Assembly (NCBI GenBank): GCA_035625025.1
Contig: DASPQJ010000011.1
Location: forward strand, 1-58,568
Direction: 5' to 3'
From: Bog-793 sp035625025
Lineage (GTDB): Bacteria; Actinomycetota; Acidimicrobiia; Acidimicrobiales; Bog-793
DNA length: 58,568 bases
Shown: piece after piece, positions 35,251 through 44,234 of the stretch
Layout: every line of letters starts with the position of its first letter
Numbering within the stretch: the stretch's first letter is position 1
Made by a program: the position numbers and the translations under genes
The notes under the pieces: model-generated
What the model saw: the letters and a program-made list of their open reading frames with translations, nothing else
Database searches by the model: none
What the model was told of the DNA's origin: nothing

Positions 35251-36984
35251 TTGGCCGAGCCAGGCGTTCCGGGCGGTCCCCGCGCCGGTGTCGTGCCGCC
35301 GCTTTTCCCGACGATCCTGCCGTGGCGACACCGCTCGGTCGGCCCGGAACTGCTCGCCGGCCTTTTGCTCGCCGCCATCGCAATCCCCGAACAGATCGCG
35401 ACGGCTCGGCTGGCGGGGATGCCGGCGACGGCGGGCCTCGCCGCCTTCATCGTCGGTTCGCTCGCCATCGCGGCCTTCGGCTCCACGGGCCCTTTGTCGG
35501 TGGGCGCCGACTCGACGATCGCGCCGGTCGTCGCCGCCAGCGTTTCGGCGATCGCCCTGACGTCGACGCCGACCTATCGGGCGGACGTCTCGTTGCTCGC
35601 GTTGCTCGTCGGGCTGATCGTCCTCGTCGTCGGGCTTCTGCGGATGGCCTGGATCGCCGACATCCTGTCCGCCCCGGTCGTCACGGGTTTCCTCGCTGGC
35701 GTGGGTATCGCCATCGTCCTGCGCCAGATCCCGGTCGTGCTCGGCATCGCGCCCTCGACCGGCCACGGACCGGTCGAGACGACATGGCTCACGCTGCGGT
35801 CGATCGGCCAGACGAACGGCTGGACGGTCGCGATCGCCGGCTTCGTCATCGTCGGCGTCGGCGTTGCCGAGCGGCTGAGCCGGCGGTTCCCGGGAGCGAT
35901 CATCGCCCTCGTCGTCAGCGCGGTCGCGGTCGCGGTGTTCCACTTGAAAGGACACGGGGTCGCCGTGCTCGGTTTCGTCCCCTCGGGACTGCCGCACATC
36001 GCGGTGCCCGCTTCGAGCTTCTCGGCGCTGCGTTCGCTCCTCCTGCCGGCCCTCGCCATCGCGCTCGTGGTACTCGCCCAATCGGCCGCGACGGTGCGGG
36101 GTCTCGGCGGCTCGAGTTCCGATGAGGCCGGTTTCAACCGCGATCTCGTGGGGATCGGGGCCGGATCGCTGCTCGCGGGGTTCGTCGGTTCGTTCGCACT
36201 CGACGCCAGCCCGCCGCGCACGGAGATCGTGGCTGACGCCCGCGGCCGGACCCAGCTCGCCGGGCTGAGCGCCGCGGCGATTGTCCTCGTGCTCGTCGCC
36301 TTCGCCGCGTCGTGGCTCGACGACGTCCCGCACGCCACGCTCGGCGCGATCCTGGCTCTGATCGGCGTGCGACTCGTCCGGGTGCCGGAGCTGCGCGCCA
36401 TCTTCCGTTTCGACCGGGTCGAATTCGGCCTCGCCTTCGTGACGATGCTCGTCGTCGCCCTCGTCGACGTGAAGATCGGGATGGGCCTCGCCGTCACGCT
36501 CGCCGTCCTCGACCGCACCCGCCGCACGGCGCGCCCGCGCGACGCCGTACTTGGCCACCTCCCGAGCACCTCGAGCTGGGTGGTCGCCGGTTCTGGCAAC
36601 GTGGTCGAACAGCTTCCGGGGGTCGTCGTCTACATGCTCGAAGCACCGTTGTGGTTCGCCAATGTCGACCACGTCGCGACGAGGATTCGGCAACTCGCCG
36701 CTCCGGGTACGGGCGTCGACTCGTTCGTGCTCGACGCCGCGGCGATCTCGGACGTCGACTACACGGCGGGTCGTCAGCTCACCGGGGTCGCACGCGAGCT
36801 CGTCGGTGCGAATGTGCGCGTCAGCGTCGCGCGGGCCTCGACGGTCGTCGCGCAAGAGCTCGCGCGGATCGGGTTTCTCGCTGTGATCGGGGAGTCGAGC
36901 CTCTATCCGACGGTCGACGCCGCGGTCCAAGCGCTCATCGCGGCGCGCCCGGAGGCGGGCTCGACCGGGCCGGTGTCGTCCTAA
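35251..36984 (+). CDS. SulP-family anion transporter with STAS domain
   Basis: A 577-residue membrane protein. The N-terminal 440 residues hold about ten to twelve helices beginning ELLAGLLLAAIAIPEQIATARLAGMPATAGL (SulP signature region), and residues about 470-565 form a STAS domain (VVVYMLEAPLWFANVDHVATRI, SFVLDAAAISDVDYTAGRQL). In the STAS domain Asp/Tyr occupies the place where anti-sigma-antagonists carry the phosphorylated Ser. It starts at TTG 35251 with AGGGGGAG upstream. Substrate may be sulfate, bicarbonate or a dicarboxylate. It stands alone; the response regulator begins 58 bases later. Confidence 0.9.
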   Translation: MAEPGVPGGPRAGVVPPLFPTILPWRHRSVGPELLAGLLLAAIAIPEQIATARLAGMPATAGLAAFIVGSLAIAAFGSTGPLSVGADSTIAPVVAASVSAIALTSTPTYRADVSLLALLVGLIVLVVGLLRMAWIADILSAPVVTGFLAGVGIAIVLRQIPVVLGIAPSTGHGPVETTWLTLRSIGQTNGWTVAIAGFVIVGVGVAERLSRRFPGAIIALVVSAVAVAVFHLKGHGVAVLGFVPSGLPHIAVPASSFSALRSLLLPALAIALVVLAQSAATVRGLGGSSSDEAGFNRDLVGIGAGSLLAGFVGSFALDASPPRTEIVADARGRTQLAGLSAAAIVLVLVAFAASWLDDVPHATLGAILALIGVRLVRVPELRAIFRFDRVEFGLAFVTMLVVALVDVKIGMGLAVTLAVLDRTRRTARPRDAVLGHLPSTSSWVVAGSGNVVEQLPGVVVYMLEAPLWFANVDHVATRIRQLAAPGTGVDSFVLDAAAISDVDYTAGRQLTGVARELVGANVRVSVARASTVVAQELARIGFLAVIGESSLYPTVDAAVQALIAARPEAGSTGPVSS

Positions 36985-37042
36985 GGTTGTCCAGCCGCCC
37001 GCGTGCTGCGGCGGCAGCGATCCGGGCGAGACTGGAACTGCG

Positions 37043-37699
37043 ATGATCAACGTCTTTTTGCTCGACGACCATGAGGTGGTCCGAGCCGGTCTGCGGGATC
37101 TTCTCGAAGGAGCCGGGGAGAACATCGCCGTCGTCGGCGAGGCCTCGAACGCGGAGGAGGCCCTCGCCCGCATCGCCGCGGTCCGTGCCGACGTGGCGAT
37201 CCTCGACGTCCGGCTCGGCGAGGGGGAGACCGACGGTGTCGCCGTCTGCCGGGAGATCCGCGCGGCGCACCCCGAGGTCGCCTGTCTCATGCTCACCTCG
37301 TTCGCCGACGACGAGGCCTTGTTCGCGGCGATCATGGCCGGTGCCGCCGGTTATCTCCTGAAAGAAGTGCGCGGGCGCGACATCGTCGGCAGCGTGAAGC
37401 GGGCGGCGCGGGGAGAATCCCTTCTCGATCCCCTCCTCACCCAGAAGCTTCTCGATCGGATGAGAACCGGCGGTCCCGGTGACGAGCGCGTCGCCCGCCT
37501 GACGGCGCGGGAGCGACGCGTTCTCGATCTCGTCGCCGAGGGCAAGACGAACCGGGAGATCGGTGCGGAGCTGTACCTCGCGGAAAAGACCGTGAAGAAC
37601 TACGTCTCGAACATCCTCTCCAAGTTGGGGATGCAGCGACGAACCGAGGCCGCGGTCTTTGCCGCTCGGCTCGCGGACAAAGAGCACCGGCTGCTCTAG
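37043..37699 (+). CDS. DevR/NarL-type response regulator
   Basis: A 218-residue regulator. Receiver: INVFLLDDHEVVRAGLRDLLE, phospho-acceptor Asp in VAILDVRLGEGETDG, Thr in LMLTSFADD, Lys in YLLKEVRG. HTH: LTARERRVLDLVAEGKTNREIGAELYLAEKTVKNYVSNILSKLG, very close to mycobacterial DevR/DosR, which controls dormancy genes under hypoxia. No kinase is adjacent, so it is an orphan here. ATG 37043 follows a TGCG region without a clear ribosome-binding site. Its stop overlaps that of the convergent CHAD gene by 4 bases. Confidence 0.92.
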   Translation: MINVFLLDDHEVVRAGLRDLLEGAGENIAVVGEASNAEEALARIAAVRADVAILDVRLGEGETDGVAVCREIRAAHPEVACLMLTSFADDEALFAAIMAGAAGYLLKEVRGRDIVGSVKRAARGESLLDPLLTQKLLDRMRTGGPGDERVARLTARERRVLDLVAEGKTNREIGAELYLAEKTVKNYVSNILSKLGMQRRTEAAVFAARLADKEHRLL

Positions 37700-38697
37700 C
37701 CGCCCGGTCTCCCCTCGGTGCCCTGCGGCGCGGGTCCGATCGGACCTCTGGTGGGCAAGGACCGGCCGAAGGCGGTCCAGCGGTCCTTCAAGGTGGCGAC
37801 GTCCTTTTTCAGGCCCTTGAGCGATTTCGCCGCGGCGAGGCGTTCGGTGACGACGAGTTGGCCGGCGACGAAGGCGCACTCGAAACGTTCCCCGGCGGCT
37901 TGCGTGAGGAAAGCGACGGCGGCGAGGGCGTCCCGATGGTCGCCGAGCCGATCCTGGACAGCCGTCGCCGCGCTGGCAAGTTCCTGGGCGGTCTGGCCAA
38001 ACACCCGGGACGCCAGCTCGGCGGCGTAGCGGAGCTCCTTGGACCGGATGCGAAGGGCGTGCAGGTTCGCCTCGGTCGGTGCTCGCCGTGACTCACGCGC
38101 CGCCGCCCGGACGTTGCGCCACGGACGGCGGAGAAACGGTCCGAGGGCAGCTCGCGTCTCCTCGCCCGCCCGCGCGGTCACCGGCATTTGTGCCGAGACG
38201 AGCTGGTCGATGTGGTTGAGGACCGTCCCGTAGCGAGGGAACACCCGTGCGCTCGCCAGGCGGAAGGTCACGTCGCTGCGCTGCAGCGCGACCGCGGAGA
38301 AGAGGCTCTCCAGGGCGAGCGGGTCGGCGCCAGGTTCGGTGTGCAAGGTGATCCGCAGCGCGAGGACGTCGAGGTTGCGGACCTCGCCGAGGAGCTGGGA
38401 GAACCAGCCGATGTCGGCACGCGCCGTGCTCGCCCACTCCGGCTGGAAAAGGGCGCGGAAAGTGCGGAGCAACGATCGGATCCGACGCAGTGCGACCCGT
38501 GACGCGTGGAGATCCTCGGCGTCGCGGCTGTCGGTGCCCTGACCGCTGTCGTGCGCGAGGAACGACTCTGCAGCGTGCCGCAACGCCCCGGCGACAAGGT
38601 CTCCGACGTGCTCCTCGACGGGTGTCGGGGGCAGGGCCACGTCCGGAACGAGGAAGACGTTGTCCGACGGTTCACTGGTGAGGTAGGGATCGAACAC
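37696..38697 (-). CDS. CHAD-domain protein
   Basis: A helical protein of about 333 residues rich in His, Arg and Lys. Two CHAD-type four-helix blocks are visible: DLHASRVALRRIRSLLRTFRALF with WFSQLLGEVRNLDVL, and NLHALRIRSKELRYAAELASRVFG with AVQDRLGDHRDALAAVAFL. CHAD domains bind polyphosphate through these conserved basic residues and locate to polyphosphate granules. The start is uncertain: GTG 38697 (VFDPYLTSE) removes an Arg-rich, low-homology N-terminus that an ATG at 38769 would add. It is next to the DevR-like regulator and SulP transporter; a phosphate/polyphosphate stress link is only inferred. Confidence 0.85.
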   Translation of the reverse strand: MFDPYLTSEPSDNVFLVPDVALPPTPVEEHVGDLVAGALRHAAESFLAHDSGQGTDSRDAEDLHASRVALRRIRSLLRTFRALFQPEWASTARADIGWFSQLLGEVRNLDVLALRITLHTEPGADPLALESLFSAVALQRSDVTFRLASARVFPRYGTVLNHIDQLVSAQMPVTARAGEETRAALGPFLRRPWRNVRAAARESRRAPTEANLHALRIRSKELRYAAELASRVFGQTAQELASAATAVQDRLGDHRDALAAVAFLTQAAGERFECAFVAGQLVVTERLAAAKSLKGLKKDVATLKDRWTAFGRSLPTRGPIGPAPQGTEGRPGG

Positions 38698-38881
38698 TCG
38701 CGACGATCGTAGGCGGGCCCGGGTGCTCCGTACCGGGTGCGGCGTCGGGCGCGGCCAAACGCACAACAAACGACGTCCCGGCTCTCACACTCCTCTCACG
38801 GATTCTCCGAACCTTTCTGATAGCCGCGCCGCACCATGTGGTCGTTCCTCTCGCTTCCACATTCTCGACAAGGAGTACACG

Positions 38882-39616
38882 ATGAAATACCGCTACTTCG
38901 CACCAACAGTTGTTGGCGCCGCGCTGCTGGCTGTGGTGTCATTCGGCTTCATCCCGGCGGCTTCGGCCGATACGACCACGACGACCACCACGACGAACCC
39001 GGCCTCGTTCTCGCAGTTGCAGGCGAAGATCGAGTCCCAGCTCGCCGCTCGTCAGACCCAGCTCGCGAAGCTCACGACCGAGGTCTCGAGCTCCACGACG
39101 CTGACGTCATCGGACGCCGCCGCCTTGCAGTCCAGCCTGTCGACAGAGACATCGAACATCAACGGGCTCATCGCGAAGGTCCCGAACGACACGACACTCT
39201 CCGAGTTGCGTTCTGACCAACAGGCGATGTTCCAGGACAACCGGGTCTTCGCCGTCATGAGCCCGCAAGTGAACCTGACGATCGCAGCCGACACGGTCAA
39301 CGCGAACGCCGGGAAGATTCTCGCCGATGACCCCGCGATCGAAGCGGCGTTGACCGCGCGCCAGACTGACGCGGGCTACGCCCGGGCCGAGGCGCTGCTC
39401 GCGTACTCCACCGCCAAGGCGAACGTCGCCGAAACCGCGATGGGCGGCGTGTCGGCCGACGTGCTGGCGCAGACTCCCGCCGGATGGCCCGGCAACGAGC
39501 ATGTCTTCGTCCAGGCGAGGGTCGAGATCCTGCGCGGACGCATCGATCTCGTCTACTCGCGAGCCGATCTCCGGCTCGTGGAGCGCTGGATCAATGAGCA
39601 CCCGGCCGGGGCGTAG
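38882..39616 (+). CDS. Secreted helical protein of unknown function
   Basis: A 244-residue exported protein. ATG 38882 has AAGGAG 7 bases upstream and begins a clear Sec signal (YFAPTVVGAALLAVVSFGFIPAASA). A Thr run (TTTTTTTT) follows the cleavage site, then mostly amphipathic helices with coiled-coil character: SQLQAKIESQLAARQTQLAKLTTEV, DAAALQSSLSTETSNINGLIAKV, DQQAMFQDNRVFAVMSPQVNLTIAADTV. The pattern resembles actinobacterial secreted proteins annotated only as hypothetical. No Cys. It has its own upstream region and is not in an operon. Confidence 0.75.
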   Translation: MKYRYFAPTVVGAALLAVVSFGFIPAASADTTTTTTTTNPASFSQLQAKIESQLAARQTQLAKLTTEVSSSTTLTSSDAAALQSSLSTETSNINGLIAKVPNDTTLSELRSDQQAMFQDNRVFAVMSPQVNLTIAADTVNANAGKILADDPAIEAALTARQTDAGYARAEALLAYSTAKANVAETAMGGVSADVLAQTPAGWPGNEHVFVQARVEILRGRIDLVYSRADLRLVERWINEHPAGA

Positions 39617-39731
39617 GTCTCGACCCGGCGCAACCGGCGGTTCGGCGGATCGGCCGGTGGCGCCTCGGATGCCACGGCTCCCGTCGGTCGCCGGCAGCTG
39701 GGCCGCCCGGCCGGTGGCACGCGATTCCTGA

Positions 39732-39790
39732 ACCGGACAGCAGGACTGGGCCAGACCTCCCGTCGTCCTGGTCCTGCTGGCGCGTCCGGT
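39732..39790. repeat. Two-step perfect inverted repeat
   Basis: ACCGGAC (39732-39738) pairs with GTCCGGT (39784-39790), and inside it AGCAGGAC (39739-39746) pairs with GTCCTGCT (39771-39778). The 5-base offset on one side makes a bulge, and a 24-base centre remains. It lies between the secreted-protein gene and the decayed end of murT. It could be a terminator serving both directions or the relic of a small mobile element. Confidence 0.55.
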
Positions 39791-39839
39791 CCGCGACCCC
39801 CAAACGCCCGGCGCCGCGCCTCAGGTCCCGGCGTGCCCG

Positions 39840-40589
39840 AACCGGAGGTCTCGGGGATGGGTGTGCCGCCGGCAAGGACGAGGTTGTCGCCCGCGATGAA
39901 GGCATCGGGAGGCGGGCGGACAAATCCACAAGTGCAGTGCCAGGACGCGCCCGTCGCGGCGGGCGAGCCGCGCTCGAAGCTGATACGTGCGTCGCACAAC
40001 GGACGGTGGCAGGCGTCGTCATGCCAGAGTGAACCGGCCGCGACCCATACGACGTGCCGGGCTCGGCCGGCGGCGGAGGTGACGAGCGGGTCGTCGGCGT
40101 TCGCCACAACGACCGCGTCGCTGTTCTTCGTGTCTGGCGCCAGCGCGCCGCGACCATCCGGACCTCGCTCATCTGGTCGAGTTGGTCGCGCGAGAGTTTG
40201 CGGAGAACGATCACCGCCGGGTCGAGAACGTGCGCCGCGATTTCCAGGTAGCGCTCGTCGACCTCGAGGACGGCGGGCGCCCCGGCGGGGGAATGGGCGA
40301 GCGCGTTCACGAGGCCGGCCGGCATGTTCACGCCGAAACCGGAGAAAGCGACCGCCCCTGGCGCCTCGACGAGGAGCGTCGTCGTCTTGCCGTTCGTCCC
40401 CGTGAGGAGGGCGACGCGTCTGGCACGCCCGAGGTGGTCGAGGAGGTCGGGGTCGACGAACAATCCGACCCGACCGCCGATCGTCGAACCGCTGCCGAGT
40501 CGCGGCGCGCGGGACAACCGGCTCGCGGCGCGCAACGCCCGGGTCGCGAGCACCGTCCGCAGCCGGTTCGTCGGTGGAGAACTCGCCAC
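39840..40589 (-). pseudogene. murT: Decayed MurT (lipid II isoglutaminyl synthase, Mur-ligase subunit)
   Basis: From ATG 40589 the first frame reads a MurT N-terminus: IGGRVGLFVDPDLLDHLGRA, P-loop LLTGTNGKTTT, GVNMPAGLVNALAHSPAG, AVLEVDERYLEIA, LRKLSRDQLDQMSEVRM. About ten residues are deleted after the P-loop, removing part of the ATP-site helix. Near 40140-40150 the reading shifts frame: the homology continues as NSDAVVVANADDPLVTSAAG, RHVVWVAAGSLWHDDACHRPLCD and the Cys-rich stretch WHCTCGFVRPPPDAF, then stops after NLVLAGG. The C-terminal half and the partner glutaminase gene gatD are missing. It cannot be functional; a working copy presumably exists elsewhere. Confidence 0.8.
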
Positions 40590-40812
40590 GCCAGCTCCTC
40601 GACCGCCGTCCGGGCTGTCCGGCCGTCGCCGACCAGACGCTGGAGGCTGTCGCTGTGGCGACTGGCACCCCGAACCGTGCCGCCGACCTGTCGGGTGCGC
40701 CGGGCGGGTCCGGTCGGGTCGCGGCCCGTCCGCTGGAGGCGCTTCCGCCGACGGGGCGGTGACTCGGATTGCCGGCGACGGGCACTAAGGTCGTCAGCCG
40801 CCGAGGAGGATC

Positions 40813-41178
40813 GTGCCGATGTCGCAGTCCCGCTGTGCCAGACCCGACGTACCCGAGATCGAGCCGTCCGAGGCCGCGCACATGGTCGGCCACGGCGCGG
40901 TGCTTCTCGACGTGCGGGAAACCGACGAGTTCTCCCAGGGCCGCGCCGAGGGGGCGTTCCACATCCCTTTCGGCTCGCTTGGCGATCGGCTCGCCGAAGT
41001 GCCCGTCGACCGGCCGGTCATCGTCGTGTGCCGGTCGGGCGGACGTTCGTATCAGGTGGCGAGGGCGCTCGCCACCCGGGGCTACGTTTCGATGAACCTC
41101 GCCGGAGGGATGCACGCCTGGCACGACGACGGGCAGCCGGTCGTGCGTGACGACGGCTCGCCCGGGGTCGTCGTGTAG
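40813..41178 (+). CDS. Rhodanese-domain protein
   Basis: A 121-residue single-domain sulfurtransferase. The active-site loop is VVCRSGGRS with Cys near residue 73; LLDVRETDEFSQGRAEGAFHIPFG is the CH2A-type block upstream. It starts at GTG 40813 (GAGGAGG 4-5 bases upstream) or ATG 40819. No signal peptide. Such proteins carry persulfide sulfur in cyanide detoxification, thiolation or redox control; the partner is unknown. It is 92 bases upstream of tldD, probably in a separate unit because tldD has its own strong ribosome-binding site. Confidence 0.92.
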   Translation: MPMSQSRCARPDVPEIEPSEAAHMVGHGAVLLDVRETDEFSQGRAEGAFHIPFGSLGDRLAEVPVDRPVIVVCRSGGRSYQVARALATRGYVSMNLAGGMHAWHDDGQPVVRDDGSPGVVV

Positions 41179-41269
41179 GAACCGAGGCGGGCCGTGACCA
41201 TGGCGCGCGCGATCGCCGGGATTCCGTCCCGATTCCCCGGCACCGGCTGAGAGATCCCGAGGAGGGGCG

Positions 41270-42778
41270 ATGGTGGGTTTCGACGAGGGTTTCGCGGCCC
41301 TGCCGTTCGCCGCACTTCGTTCTGCCGCGCTCGACCGGGCGGCCTCGTTCGGCTGCCGCCACGCCGATCTGCGCATCGAGAGGATTCGAACCCAGTCTGT
41401 CGTGCTGCGGGACGCCCGCCTCGAGGGGGCCGTTGACGACGTCACCGTCGGGATGGGGATCCGCGTCGTGCGCGACGGCGCCTTCGGCTTCGCGGGAACG
41501 GTCGAGATCGGCGTCGACGCGGCCGCCAGCCTCGCGACGCGCGCCGCCGAGGCGGCGGCGGTCACCGCTCGAGCCGGAGGGGAGGCGGTCGAGCTCGCCG
41601 ACGAGCCCGACCACGGCACCGTGGAGTGGACGGCGCCGTACCGGGTCGACCCGACCGAGGTGCCCCTCGCCGACAAGATCGCGCGCCTCGGGGCCTGGAG
41701 CGCCGATCTGCTCGGGGCCCGCGAGGTCGACCACGTCACGGCGTCGCTGCTCTGTGTCGCCGAGGACAAGTACTTCGCCAACCTCGTCGGGACCGTCGCG
41801 ACGCAACGGCGGGTCCGGCTCCAGCCGAGCCTCGAGGCGCTCGCCGTCGCCGACGACTCCTCCTCGTTCGAGACGATGCGGACCGTCGCGCCACCGGTCG
41901 GTCGGGGCTACGAGTACCTCGACGAAAAGGGGTGGGATTTCGCCGGTGAGGTCGCCGAGATCCCGGAACTCCTCGCCGAGAAGTTGCGCGCCCCCTCGGT
42001 CGAACCGGGCCCGTACGACCTCGTCATCGACCCGACGAACCTGTGGCTTACCATCCACGAATCCGTCGGGCACGCCACCGAGCTCGATCGGGCGCTCGGC
42101 TACGAAGCCGGCTACGCCGGGACGTCGTTCGCGACGATCGACAAGCTCGGCCATCTCCGTTACGGATCCGACCTCATGGACGTGACGGGGGACCGGACCG
42201 CTCCGTACGGGCTCGCCTCGATCGGCTACGACGACGAGGGCGTTGCGGCCCAGCAGTTCGACCTCGTGTCGGGCGGTGTCCTCGTCGGCTACCAGCTCGA
42301 CCGGCGCGCCGCGGCGCTCGCCGGGATCGGTCGCTCCAACGGCTGCGCCTACGCCGACTCGCCGCTCAACATCGCAGTGCAGCGGATGGCGAACGTCTCC
42401 TTGCGCCCCGCCGCCGGACGGGGCCCGACGACGGACGAGTTGATCGAGTCGGTCGCGCGCGGGATCTACATCGTCGGCGACAAGAGCTGGTCGATAGACA
42501 TGCAGCGCTACAACTTCCAGTTCACCGGGCAGCGCTTCTTCCTCATCGACCACGGCCGGCTCGCCGGACAGCTGCGCGACGTCGCCTACCAGGCGACGAC
42601 GACGGACTTCTGGGGGTCGCTTGCCGGTCTGGGGGGCGAGTCGACCTATCTGCTCGGCGGGGCCTTCAACTGTGGCAAGGGCCAGCCGGGTCAGATCGCG
42701 CCGGTCAGTCACGGCGCGCCGAGCGCGCTCTTCACCCAGATCCGCGTGCTGAACACCCGGGCGGAGGCGGGGCGATGA
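41270..42778 (+). CDS. tldD: TldD-type metalloprotease subunit
   Basis: A 502-residue subunit of the TldD/TldE heterodimer, which degrades unfolded peptides (including leader parts of modified peptides) inside a closed barrel. The zinc site is the HExxxH motif IHESVGHATE (H263, E264, H268) with a Cys in GAFNCGKGQPGQ near residue 463 as third ligand. It starts at ATG 41270 with GAGGAGGGG 4 bases upstream. The stop overlaps the tldE start (ATGA), so both subunits are made in equal amounts. Confidence 0.94.
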   Translation: MVGFDEGFAALPFAALRSAALDRAASFGCRHADLRIERIRTQSVVLRDARLEGAVDDVTVGMGIRVVRDGAFGFAGTVEIGVDAAASLATRAAEAAAVTARAGGEAVELADEPDHGTVEWTAPYRVDPTEVPLADKIARLGAWSADLLGAREVDHVTASLLCVAEDKYFANLVGTVATQRRVRLQPSLEALAVADDSSSFETMRTVAPPVGRGYEYLDEKGWDFAGEVAEIPELLAEKLRAPSVEPGPYDLVIDPTNLWLTIHESVGHATELDRALGYEAGYAGTSFATIDKLGHLRYGSDLMDVTGDRTAPYGLASIGYDDEGVAAQQFDLVSGGVLVGYQLDRRAAALAGIGRSNGCAYADSPLNIAVQRMANVSLRPAAGRGPTTDELIESVARGIYIVGDKSWSIDMQRYNFQFTGQRFFLIDHGRLAGQLRDVAYQATTTDFWGSLAGLGGESTYLLGGAFNCGKGQPGQIAPVSHGAPSALFTQIRVLNTRAEAGR

Positions 42779-44175
42779 CCGGCCGCGGGTCACCGGGGTT
42801 GCCGGCCGCACCCGACGTCGTGGAGGAGGCGCTGGAAGCTTCGCGCGCGACCGCCTGCGTCGTCATCGTCGACGAGGTGAGCGACGCCAACGTGCGGTTC
42901 GCCAACAACACGACGACGACGAACGGCGTGCGGCGGGATCGCCGGGTGACCGTGGTGAGCGTCGTCGAGGGCCCGTCGGGGACCCGCGCCGGGGTAGCCG
43001 CCGCCAGCGTCCCGCTCGACATCGCCGCGCTCGTTGCGGCGTCGGAGTCGGTCGCGGCGGATTCGGAGCCGGCCGACGACGCCTCCCCCCTGGAGCCGAC
43101 GGGATCGGATGCCGATTTCGAGACGCCGCCGGAAATGACCGACCTCGGCGTGTTCGCGCCCCTGCTCGAGGGGCTCGGCCCGGCGTTCGCCTCCGCCCGG
43201 GCCGAGGGGCGCGTGCTTGCCGGCTTTGCCTCGCACGAGCTGCGCACGACGTACCTCGGCTCGACCGCGGGCGGGCGCCGCCGCCACGTCGCGCCGACGG
43301 GCGCTTTCGAGCTCGTGGCGCGCACCGCTGACGGATCGGCCTCGTCGTGGGCTGGTGTCGGCACGCCGAACTTCGCTGACGTGTCGCTCGCCGAGCTCGA
43401 CGCCCAGCTCCGGCACCGGCTCGATTGGGCCCGGAGGCGCATCGATCTCGAACCTGGTCGCTACGAGGTGATCCTGCCGCCGGACGCCGTCGCGGACCTC
43501 GTCTTGGAGCTCGACTTCGCGGCGAGCGGCCGGGAGGCCGAGGACGGCGGCACGGTCTACTCGGCGGGGTCCGGGCGCACCCGGATCGGTGAGCGGCTAA
43601 CCGGGCTGCCCTTCGTTTTGTGGAGCGATCCCCGAGCGCCTGGCCTCGAGTGCGCGCCCTTCGTCATCGCGCCGGCGTCGAGCGCGGACACCTCGGTGTT
43701 CGACAACGGCCAGCCGATCGGCGAGGTGTACTGGATCCGAGACGGCGTCCTCGACCGGCTCCGCTACCACCGGGCCGGGGCGCGGCGCTCCCACGTCGTC
43801 TTTGCCCCGCCGGCCGACAACCTGCTGCTCGCGCTCCCCGGTGTGCAGAGCTCTTTCGCCGACCTCGTCGCGCACACCGAGCGGGGCCTCCTCCTCACGT
43901 GCCTGTGGTACATCCGCGAGGTCGACCGCGCGACATTGCTCCTCACCGGGCTCACCCGTGACGGCGTCTATCTCGTCGACGGTGGCGAGGTGGTCGGCGC
44001 GGTGAATAACTTCCGTTTCAACGAGAGCCCCCTCGACGTGCTCGGCCGGACGATCGAGGCGAGCCAGACCGTCCGGGCGCTCTCGCGGGAGTGGCACGAA
44101 TGGGCGAACCGCACCGCGATGCCCGGGTTGCGGGTCGCCGAGTTCAACATGAGCTCTGTCAGCCCGGCGAGTTGA
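42775..44175 (+). CDS. tldE: TldE/PmbA-type protease subunit
   Basis: A 466-residue partner of TldD that lacks the zinc motif, as expected for TldE/PmbA. Recognisable blocks: DEVSDANVRFANNTTTTNGVRRD at the N-terminus, GTPNFADVS, RYEVILPPDAVADLVLEL, and the C-terminal GLLLTCLWYIREVDRATLLLTGLTRDGVYLVDGGEVVGAVNNFRFNES. Start at ATG 42775, fixed by the overlap with tldD. No peptide natural-product precursor gene was seen nearby, so the pair probably has a general role. Confidence 0.92.
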   Translation: MTGRGSPGLPAAPDVVEEALEASRATACVVIVDEVSDANVRFANNTTTTNGVRRDRRVTVVSVVEGPSGTRAGVAAASVPLDIAALVAASESVAADSEPADDASPLEPTGSDADFETPPEMTDLGVFAPLLEGLGPAFASARAEGRVLAGFASHELRTTYLGSTAGGRRRHVAPTGAFELVARTADGSASSWAGVGTPNFADVSLAELDAQLRHRLDWARRRIDLEPGRYEVILPPDAVADLVLELDFAASGREAEDGGTVYSAGSGRTRIGERLTGLPFVLWSDPRAPGLECAPFVIAPASSADTSVFDNGQPIGEVYWIRDGVLDRLRYHRAGARRSHVVFAPPADNLLLALPGVQSSFADLVAHTERGLLLTCLWYIREVDRATLLLTGLTRDGVYLVDGGEVVGAVNNFRFNESPLDVLGRTIEASQTVRALSREWHEWANRTAMPGLRVAEFNMSSVSPAS

Positions 44176-44234
44176 GGCGTCCGACGATCGACGCCTCCGC
44201 GCCGAAAGGCGTGGATATCCGGCATGCTAGGGGT

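Noticed and set aside
35248..37335. 695-codon open frame antisense to the SulP gene and the regulator start
   Set aside because: It spans two well-supported genes on the other strand, has Arg/Asp/Gly/His-biased composition and no ribosome site; an artefact of high GC.
39553..41781. 742-codon open frame on the reverse strand covering murT, the rhodanese and the start of tldD
   Set aside because: Only its C-terminal part, in the murT frame, resembles a protein; the rest is antisense to real genes.
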